Source: Cepaea nemoralis
Lineage: Eukaryota > Mollusca > Gastropoda > Stylommatophora > Helicidae
Direction of reading: 5' to 3'
DNA: 64,000 nucleotides
Assembly: GCA_014155875.1 (NCBI GenBank)
Contig: JACEFZ010014447.1
Span: 10,001-74,000 of the forward strand
Position numbers and translations under genes: made by a program. Shown in pieces: positions 56,047 through 64,000 of this stretch. How positions within the stretch are numbered: position 1 is the stretch's first letter; every line of letters begins with the position of its first letter. The notes beneath the pieces are model-generated. The model was not told where the DNA came from. It ran no database searches and was given only the letters and a program-made list of their open reading frames with translations.

Positions 56047-56560
56047 TGAAAACAAAAACAAATAAACAAACAAACAAACAAACATATTGACCAATAAACA
56101 ACTGTCAAATGAAATCAGAAAAAGAGTGTTACATCGAACCTATAGTTGTAAATACATGTGAAACATGGGCCGTAAGCAGACAATATGAGACACATCTAAT
56201 GGAAGTGGATGTGTGTTTTCTGAGGAAATCACTAATAATACTATAGACGAATAGAACAGTGAGGAAGTCATACCAGAAACAAATTAAAACAGTAAATTGA
56301 TTCGATAATTAGGCTTAGACTATCAATATTTTTGCACACATTATGAAAGGAAATACATTGGAAATCTTAGTGACAACTGGCAAGATTGATAGGTAAATGG
56401 CAAGGGGAAGGCGGGCAGATAAATATCAGGATGGCTTGGCCAAATGGATTATTCGGATCACAAATTCAGACCTGATCGAAGACTGGTGATTGTGTGAGAC
56501 AGCGAACCTTGACCGCCCACGCTCACTGGCATGGCACATGATGATGATAAGGATTAATAG
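56047..56560 (+). pseudogene. LINE family 1 pol C-terminus, copy 4, strongly decayed
   Basis: After an (AAAC)n run, the plus strand reads TNKQLSNEIRKRVL, a CETWAVSRQYETHLMEVD-like block, VCFLRK, GKIDR and a final HAHWHGT-like end with a (GAT)n tail at 56538-56552. Frameshifts throughout. Confidence 0.75.
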
Positions 56561-56769
56561 ATTATGATCAGTATCCATATTTCAGTTTGGTATATGCTGT
56601 GAATGTGATGATAAAGTAGGTCTTTAAGGTCATCTAATCCAAAAATCATTACTCCAAATGATATTCCATCAGTTCCTGGTGTCTTACATTAGGAATATGT
56701 TGTCAAGTGCTGCATTGTCAAAGCCCCCCCCCCCCTCCCCCACTCCTAAAGAAAAACAATTTTCATTTT

Positions 56770-56940
56770 TTTCTTTGCATATTCTATTTACAGGACATCC
56801 CTGTCAACACCAGCATTTTTCTGCTGTTGGTGACGTCTTGGGAAGTTTACGTTCAGTAGTTTGCCATTGCTTTCTGAACGACAAGCTCCCATACCAACAT
56901 GTTAAAACCCAGCACGACACGGTCTTTACCAACATTAAAT
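56770..56940 (-). mobile_element. SINE family B copy, truncated
   Basis: Reverse-oriented: TATTTACAGGACATCCCTGT and CAGTAGTTTGCCATTGCTTT on plus. The head is lost after about 56930. Confidence 0.78.
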
Positions 56941-56949
56941 AACAGCAAA

Positions 56950-58570
56950 AGAAAAGTAAGAAAACCATAATTGGACACTTAAAGTTGTAATATAATAAAA
57001 ACGTCCCTACCCTTTCCTAAGCATTGACTCCCTTAAAAATAAACAAACCCTTACAATTACTGTTTAAGTAACTTGCTTAGGTAGGAATAGAAAATAAAAC
57101 AGCGATAGACTGACCGTGGCACAGCTAAATTTATTTGGCTTTATTGTTTTTCACGTACCTGGCAAGACCGGGACTGATAGAAAAACAAAGGCCAGTGTAG
57201 CCATTTTGGTCAGTACTACACAAAGAACAGAGATGTAAAAGTTTTCCCTTCGGGGAGAAGGCACTTTGCCTTAAAAATATATCACTCTCTTCAACTATTG
57301 GTATGTTATATCTACATTAGTAAAATGTATTCATGTATTTTTATAAAGTACATATACCAGTGTGTTAATTAAGAATTAATTAGAATTATAATTCAAGTTC
57401 TTGTAAGCTAGAGTCTGATTTTATTTTTACCAATGAAGCACATGTTCTACCACGATGTAAATTTTCCTAGGTCTTACCATTTCAAATTCTTATGTTAAAA
57501 TCTTGTATAGGCATTATGAACTTATATCTCACTAGTAGTGCCTACAATCTAGAAATATTATGTGTACCGTAGAGTATCAAACTCAGGTCCAAAAACACAT
57601 TCTAGGCATTTTCTCAAGGTGGGAACAGACCCTGATTCATACTTCATAGTAAAGAACTAGTGTCTGTCAATTTCATATTCCTATGTTACAACTTCTAGGC
57701 ACTGTGAACAATATCTCACTATTTATGCTTAGAAATCTGCAAATAATCTATGTACTATAGAAAGGAAGTTTTATCCATGCGGGGACATACAAATGATTAC
57801 GCATATTCCTGACTCTTACTTAGTCAGGGGATAAAATATTTTGCCACATCATAATCTGTAACTTGGAAATATAGTGCTAAATTTTAGTACCATACTTTTG
57901 CTAACAGATTAATAACCACTCCATATGAGGAGGGACATGTAATCATTTCATAAAATATTGCTATGTTTGAGAATATAAATTCATGAACAAAGGAAGTAAA
58001 CGCGTGATCCAAATCAATGTTCGGATAGGATTCAATCCGCATCACCTCACTGTAGTAGGAACAGAAGCGAAGATTGATGTGAATAAATTGCTTGAATAAT
58101 AGCAGTCCTCGACAAAATATATCACAGCGACTACTATCCTCATCTGCTGTACGCAGTGGGGGAAAACAATGTATGTTTTAGTTATGGATTAACCCCTGAG
58201 AAAATCCAAAAACAAAGGCTCCCTGCATCAGCATTATGATTAATTATTATGTAGGATTATCATGTACTTGATATCAGAAAAATGGACATGTATGTTTTTT
58301 TTTCTGGTATAAGAATTTTCCCTGTTCTGATTGTTACTTTTTACTGTGGGAATATACATTTTAATGTTGCACCTTGGGATTAGAGGATGTTGATGTAAGA
58401 ATCCTTGTGCACGACAGTACTTAAAATGCCAATGTTGAATAGCCTTGGGAAGACGCGGCATTAGAAACCACAGAGATTCTGTATAGGCTATTCTCTTCAA
58501 GTAATGAGAGAGATAATATCAACATATTGGATGGACAGAATGACTTCACTCATCTAATAGTCCCAGTAAC
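56950..58570. other. AT-rich flank with an old two-copy repeat
   Basis: No gene recognised. About 100 bp at 57474-57575 resemble 57663-57760 imperfectly (shared TTCCTATGTTA/TTCTTATGTTA, ATCTCACTA and TATGTAC). No other feature seen. Confidence 0.4.
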
Positions 58571-58863
58571 TGTAACAGTGAGGGAATTAAGTTAGGAGTA
58601 AAGAGTTAAGGAATGCTGCGCATTCCTTGACTAGGGGGAAAACCATAGTGAACGTGTGTGCACGAATGAAGAAGTGTATCTAGGAGAACACACACGTCAC
58701 TTAACTTAGGGGTCAGCGAGATAGATGTCAACACCAAGAAGTGAGTCTCCATCATGTGTGCTAAAATAGAACGATTCAGCTAATAAAGAATGTTTCTAAC
58801 AACGTGAAGACTTGTGTACTATACGATCATGTGCTTTATAACCTGTGTGGTAGCACTGTAACA
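58571..58863 (+). mobile_element. candidate 5' LTR of the Ty3/gypsy element
   Basis: A 293-bp segment starts TGTAACAG and ends CTGTAACA (termini inverted with one mismatch). It contains AATAAA at 58783-58788, about 75 bp before its end, as expected for R/U5. A perfect 9-bp-arm palindrome (AAGGAATGC/GCATTCCTT) lies at 58608-58628. The 3' LTR is outside the window, so the boundaries are unproven. Confidence 0.6.
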
Positions 58864-58874
58864 CCAGGTTGATT

Positions 58875-58886
58875 TGGTGCCGTGAA
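58875..58886 (+). other. candidate primer-binding site
   Basis: TGGTGCCGTGAA begins with TGG, complementary to a tRNA CCA end, 11 nt after the candidate LTR. TGGTGCCGTGA-type sites are common in invertebrate LTR elements. The tRNA was not identified. Confidence 0.5.
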
Positions 58887-59972
58887 TTTTTGAAACATGG
58901 GAGGTCGCGGAGAAAGAGAGTACCGCCAAGGTTATGTCTGGGGTGTTTGGAAAAGTAAATATGGAGAAACGCAACAGATGAAAGCCGACTGTTGGTAGCT
59001 GTTCTGAGTTTTCACTGGATTCCTGGTTAAGAAAGAGATCCATTTTCAAGGACAGCGCTAAAGAAAGGTTTGAGTGATAAACTTATTTTTTTTGAAAGAC
59101 TGATGTTATTACATAATTAAGAAATTAACAGGAGAACTGACCAACGCAAAATGGTATATTGAGCCTGGGTGTTGTGTAATGCTGTTCTGCATCAAAAATC
59201 AGTATAAATTATGAGTTGTAACCCGTGTGACTGTTGAAGGTGAAGTCAAGGGTATGGTACAAATTCCATAATTATGAAATCAAGATCTGCAATACTTTCT
59301 ACAGTCACTTCAATTAAAGGAAACCATAAATGAAACTTGTCTCAACTCGGGGTTTGGATAAGGTAATTTAAACTGACCATGGCGAGAGTCCCAAATGAAA
59401 ATAAGAGACTGGATAGCGTCAGCTTTGAGCTCAATTGTTGTTGACTGGATTACGTTTGCGCTGAAATATATATATGAAAATCACAGATTGCTGCTGGAAA
59501 GTGAGTTTTTTTTTTGCTGAAGTCGTGAGCAATTGTCGCTTGCGTGAAGGTGACCTTACTTGAAAGGAATCTACAGTAATCGAGCAGGTAATCAAACAGT
59601 CTTGTTGCGAGCCTGATATCGAGCGTGATCAACGTCAGGAAATAGTTGGAAAGATCCGACTTCGACTTCGATTAAATTATTAAGGAAAGAAATCCAGAGG
59701 CTCTTCGTTGTTCTGCTCATTTCAATGAGCTTGATTAAAATCCTTTTTTTTTATGTGGTGTAGGTAATTCCGAATCAGGAGGTCATTTAAGTTATTTTGT
59801 CAGAATTCAGGATTGAAACAGGAATATTTCTTCGTCAGGATCTTCGATTGGAGGCTTTAGTTAAGATAATTAGATAATATTAGAGTAATTAACAGATTAT
59901 GTATTGTTGCTGAATTTGAAATTAATATTGTTTGAAATATTTGTATATTGCTTAATAATTATAAATTTTAGG
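58887..59972 (+). other. untranslated leader of the gypsy element
   Basis: About 1.1 kb between the primer-binding site and gag without a long open frame. TTTTAG directly before the gag ATG resembles a splice acceptor, so a spliced leader is possible but not shown. Confidence 0.45.
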
Positions 59973-60983
59973 ATGGAATCCCAAGATTTTTCACAGGTAC
60001 TCACTGGAGTTGGCGGGGCAATATCAAGGTTGGATGCTGTGTTAAGGCAACAAAATATAAGCACTGATGTTGAAAGATTTAGTGGTCAAGCAAATCAGTT
60101 TAAAAAATGGATTGTTTCTATTGAAAAACATGCATATTTAGTAAACGCTACAGATGGAGATAAAAAGAATTTGGCATACAGAACAAGTACAAGTCCAGTT
60201 TCTGACCACATTAGAAGAAAGTTAGAGGCAGCAGGAGGTGAAACCTGGGAAGAATTCAAAGATGATCTCGCAAGAAAATATGCTGAAATTACTGATCCAC
60301 AACACGCATTCTCAGTATTGCGACAGACTAGACAAAACAGTACAGAAAGTGTTCAGCTATACAGTGACAGGTTAATAAATTTAGCTGAAGAGTCATTTTT
60401 AGGACAGAATGTACGAGCAGAAGAAGTGGAACGGATGTTAGTAGGGATTTTTGTTGATGGGATTAGGTCAGATGGATTGAAATTTAAGTTATTGAGAGAG
60501 AATCCTGCAAGATTGTCACAAGCGGTAGATATCGCTATACAAGAGGAAAGCTTGAGGAGAAGATTTAAGTTAAGGGTAGGACGAGAGTTAGGTAGTACTT
60601 CAGAAGATAGAATTGAAGAACCTATGGAAATAGGACAGTATAGACATGGATGGAGAGGAAGACGAGGAGAAATACAGATGGTACAAAGAAACGAGAATGT
60701 ATATAATCAAGATAGAAGAGGACAAGTGAGAAATACTGTAAGAAACATGGAAGGTAACACAAATAACTCGAATGTGGTTTGTTGGGGATGTCACCAACGT
60801 GGGCACATTTTTCGCTTTTGTGGTAACAGAAGTGGCCCATCGAATACGCAAAATAGTAGAGGTGTTCAGACGAGTATACAGAATAGATTGGCAAATGGCA
60901 GACCAGCAAATTGGAATTCTGGAGAAATACAGAGAAATTTTAGAAGGTCAGGAAATCAGGGAAATTGGCATCCCGCTTACTGA
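59973..60983 (+). CDS. gag: Ty3/gypsy gag polyprotein
   Basis: About 336 residues from ATG 59973, which has A at -3 and G at +4. An in-frame ATG at 59904 would add a 23-residue hydrophobic lead and is less likely. Features in order: FSGQANQFKKWIVSIEKHA (capsid-type start of the retrotransposon gag family); LRQTRQNSTESVQLYSDRL (the core R..QG.ES...Y..R motif); a basic Arg/Gly-rich linker; and one CCHC zinc knuckle CWGCHQRGHIFRFC at about residues 269-282 for RNA binding. Structural protein that forms the particle in the cytoplasm. The frame is intact. The stop TGA at 60981-60983 overlaps the pol frame. Confidence 0.92.
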   Translation: MESQDFSQVLTGVGGAISRLDAVLRQQNISTDVERFSGQANQFKKWIVSIEKHAYLVNATDGDKKNLAYRTSTSPVSDHIRRKLEAAGGETWEEFKDDLARKYAEITDPQHAFSVLRQTRQNSTESVQLYSDRLINLAEESFLGQNVRAEEVERMLVGIFVDGIRSDGLKFKLLRENPARLSQAVDIAIQEESLRRRFKLRVGRELGSTSEDRIEEPMEIGQYRHGWRGRRGEIQMVQRNENVYNQDRRGQVRNTVRNMEGNTNNSNVVCWGCHQRGHIFRFCGNRSGPSNTQNSRGVQTSIQNRLANGRPANWNSGEIQRNFRRSGNQGNWHPAY

Positions 60984-63900
60984 ATAGGATCGGCAGTAGG
61001 AGGGAAGATACTAAGATCCAAAAAGGGCATCAATATATTAACAACCCAAAGGATGAGTATAGTAGAACATTTAGAAATAAAAAACAAGCTGAGGTAAAAC
61101 AATTGTCATTAAATGTGGTAGATCCTAGCTCATGTATAGTACAGATAGGAAAATATAAAGTTAGAACATTAGTTGATTCGGGAGCACAGGTTAGCGTGAT
61201 TAAAGAAGCATTTTTATATCGAGTGTTAAAAAATTGTAAAATAATTAGAATTCAGGAGAATCTTCATTCGGTAACGGGACAAAAATTAGAAGTGGTAGGA
61301 CAAACGATGATAAATTTGAAATTAGGAGGGATAAATGTTAGGCATATGTTCCATGTGGTTAAAGATTTAAATAGAAATATGATATTGGGACGAGATTTTT
61401 TATTGAAAAATGGGGTGAGACTTTTATTTGATTTACATAAATTAAAATTCCAAGATGTTTACGTAGATCTAGAAGAAGATATGCATGTGTCGACACTAGT
61501 TAGAGTCAAAACGACCATGAATTTAAAACCACAGTCAGTTAATTTAATACAAGCAAGACTGAAGAGAAACCCATATTATGTAGCAGGAAACATAGTCAGA
61601 ATCACGGAATTGCAAAATGAAATAATTGATGAGCCAGGTTTAGAAGTTCCGGATGGAATAATAGAATTAGATAAAAGTTTAACATTTCCAGTAATGGTTA
61701 TTAATAACACAGGTAGAGAAATTAAATTATACAGAGGATGTGTAATAGCCAAGCTAGAACATAACGTTAGTGACATATTGGCAACAGATAGGGTAAATAT
61801 GGCAGGCATAAGTTATTCAGAAACCTCTAATGAAAGACGTGGATACAGAAGAAAAGGGAACGTTAGAATGGATGAATTGATCCATCCATATAGAAGAAAT
61901 ACAGCACAAATACATTCACTAGACAAAGTAACAAGAGAAAAAGAATTGTTAGCACAATTAAAAACTTCGCCAGAAAATAAGGAAGTGTTAGAACAACTTA
62001 TAAAGCAAAATCAAGATGTGTTTGCGATAAATGATTTAGAATTGGGTAAGACTCGAACAGTTACGATGGAAATAGACACGGGAGATCATCCACCAATTAG
62101 TTTAAAACCATACAGAACTCCATTAAGAAATAGAGAAGTCGTAGAAAAGGCAATAGAAGATATGTTGAAAGCAGGCATAATAACTAGATCAAAATCAGAA
62201 TGGTCATCTCCGGTGGTAATTGTGGCCAAGTCTGATGGTTCGAACAGGTTCTGTTGTGACTACAGGGCGTTAAATAAAATTACTAGGAATGTAGCGTACC
62301 CACTGCCAGTAATTGATGATATTTTGGGGCTGCTTAATGGCTCTACATATTTCACAACGCTGGACGCAAGGGCCGGATTTTGGTGTATTCCGATGTCGGT
62401 GGACGCGCAAAAGAAAAGTGCCTTTTGTACTCATATGGGTTCGTACGAATTTCTACGTATGCCATTCGGTCTTAAAAATGCACCATCTCACTATATGTTC
62501 TTAATAAATGAAGTACTAGACGGTATGCAAAGTTTTGCCCTAGCATATATTGATGACGTATTGATTTTTACGAAAGGAGATGTAGAGAATCATTTAAAAC
62601 ATGTTAGACTAGTATTTGACAGATTAAGAAGGCATGACGTTAAATTAAAGCTTAGTAAGTGCCAGTTTTTAAAGACAGAAACAAAATATTTAGGCTATAT
62701 AATAAATAGGGAAGGTATTAAACCAGACCAGGAAAAGATAAAGGTTATTAAAGAGTTACCTGCTCCTACTAATGTTAAGGAAGTACGTGCTTTTATAGGA
62801 ACGTGTGCGTATTATCGGAGGTTTGTACCAGCCTTTTCAAGGATAGCAATACCTATTACGAATTTAACGGGAAAATACGCTAGATTTAAGTGGGATGATG
62901 AGTGTCAAAAAGCGTTTGAACTTTTAAAAGATAGCTTAACGGTGGTACCATTATTGACACATCCAGATCTGAATAAACAGCTAATACTATACACAGATGC
63001 TTCAGACAACGCAATAGGAGCATGTTTAGTTCAACCATATGAAGGAGAAGAATCTGGAATACCAGGGGTTAAAAATGAAAGACCAATCTATTTCTTGTCG
63101 CATAAACTCAGCAAAACTCAACGCAAATGGCCGATTATTGAGAAGGAAGCATATGCTATACACTACGCGCTGCAAAAATTAAATTACTACCTACATAACG
63201 CCAATTTCATTATTAGAACTGACCACATGCCATTAAAGTCGATATTAGAAGCACCAATACAAAATAGGAAAATACAAACGTGGGCACTGAATTTACAAGG
63301 GTACAATGCTAAGGTTGAATATGTGTCAGGGAAACATAATACGTGCGCCGATCTTTTGTCTAGAATCCCGTACCCACAGTCATCAGGAAACACGGAAGAT
63401 GAAGTTGAACCAGAGGTAGACGATCGAAACTGGCAAGTAAATATATTAGATTCTGCCATAATAAATAGGGAAGATTTTGAGAGTTTACCATCGGAGCAAG
63501 AGTCGGAATCTAGAACAGAAGACCCACATTTAGAACAGTTTGATATGAAAACAGAACAAGAATTAGATCCAAAAGTAGTACAGATAAAAAAGAAATTGAA
63601 AAAAACAGGGGAAAATAGTTTTAAAAGAAAGTTTGTAGAGTTACAAGAAGACAATCAATTATATTATATCAGTGAAAAAGGTGAAGGAGTAAGAAAATAT
63701 ATTCCGAAACATTTAGAACAAGAAGTTTTAAAGGCATACCACGATAATAATGGTCATTTTGGACGAGATAAGTTAGTGAAGGCTATTAGCAGTAAATATT
63801 ATTGGCCGAATTTATTCAAAAGCGTATATGAATATGTTGAAGCTTGTGAAAAGTGTAGGTTAAGAAACATGAAGATAATTAAATGTCCTTTACAAGATAC

Positions 63901-64000
63901 CGATATTCCTCAATTTCCAATGCAGAAAGTAAGTTTGGATATTTCAGGTCCTCATCCAAAAACATTATCGGGAAATGTATACCTACTACATATAGTTGAT
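60944..64000 (+). CDS. pol: Ty3/gypsy pol: protease, reverse transcriptase, RNase H, integrase (partial at window end)
   Basis: Open without a stop for 3,057 nt in the -1 frame to the window edge. Protease: RTLVDSGAQVSVI (active Asp at 61175-61177) and NMILGRDFL. RT: VVIVAKSDGSNRFCCDYRAL, FTTLDARAGFW, FLRMPFGLKNAP and catalytic YIDDVLIF (62546). Tether/RNase H: LILYTDASDNAIGACL (Asp at 62996-62998) and LSKTQRKWPIIEKEAYAI, then the spacer ending CADLLSRIP. Integrase: zinc-binding H at 63740 and 63755 and CEKC at 63845-63856, then the first catalytic-core Asp in SLDISGP near 63938. PR-RT-RH-IN order is the Ty3/gypsy layout. The rest of integrase and the 3' LTR lie outside. All key residues visible are intact, so the element may be recently active. 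Confidence 0.95.
60959..60965 (+). promoter_or_regulatory. -1 ribosomal frameshift heptamer GGGAAAT
   Basis: In the gag frame the bases read G GGA AAT, a perfect X XXY YYZ slippery heptamer, 15 nt before the gag stop codon. The pol frame (-1) is open from 60944 onward and has no ATG near its start, so a slip here would join gag to pol. Confidence 0.78.

Overview
This is animal nuclear DNA, not prokaryotic. It has spliced exons with GT-AG borders, tRNA-derived SINEs, many decayed LINEs, Ty3/gypsy, hAT and mariner relics, and long micro- and minisatellites. The mix (RTE-like LINEs, tRNA SINEs, a secreted C-type-lectin/WxxW gene) fits a marine invertebrate, probably a mollusc or other lophotrochozoan. 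That placement is inference. No operon, CRISPR, rRNA or intact tRNA gene is visible.

Layout. 1-6.8 kb: a 15-bp satellite on both sides of a 3.48-kb insertion (263-3742). 6.8-9.9 kb: a mariner relic, a clean hAT MITE with an 8-bp target duplication, and a LINE carrying a second LINE inside it, flanked by a 10-bp target duplication. 10.3-11.4 kb: a 21-bp minisatellite. 12.5-15.6 kb: SINE and LINE fragments. 15.67-39.18 kb: one gene on the minus strand that I assembled from eight exons joined in matching phase. It encodes a secreted protein of about 668 residues: signal peptide, 47-residue repeats, a cysteine-rich segment, a C-type-lectin-like domain and a WxxW (mucin/CILP type) domain. Its introns hold minisatellites (37, 67, 31 and about 39 bp), SINEs, LINEs and a second nested LINE pair. 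40-56.6 kb: a repeat-dominated stretch with an inverted pair of 0.4-kb repeats, a nearly full-length decayed RTE-like LINE, an RNase H fragment, a hAT transposase relic and LINE tails. 56.9-58.5 kb: little that is recognisable. 58.6-64 kb: the 5' part of an apparently intact Ty3/gypsy retrotransposon with a candidate LTR, primer-binding site, gag, a -1 frameshift site GGGAAAT, and protease, reverse transcriptase, RNase H and the start of integrase. It runs off the window.

The one convincing host gene is the 15.7-39.2 kb gene. Nearly everything else is mobile or tandem repeat DNA. Protein-like readings of the 15-bp and 21-bp arrays arise because their units are multiples of three, and I do not treat them as genes.
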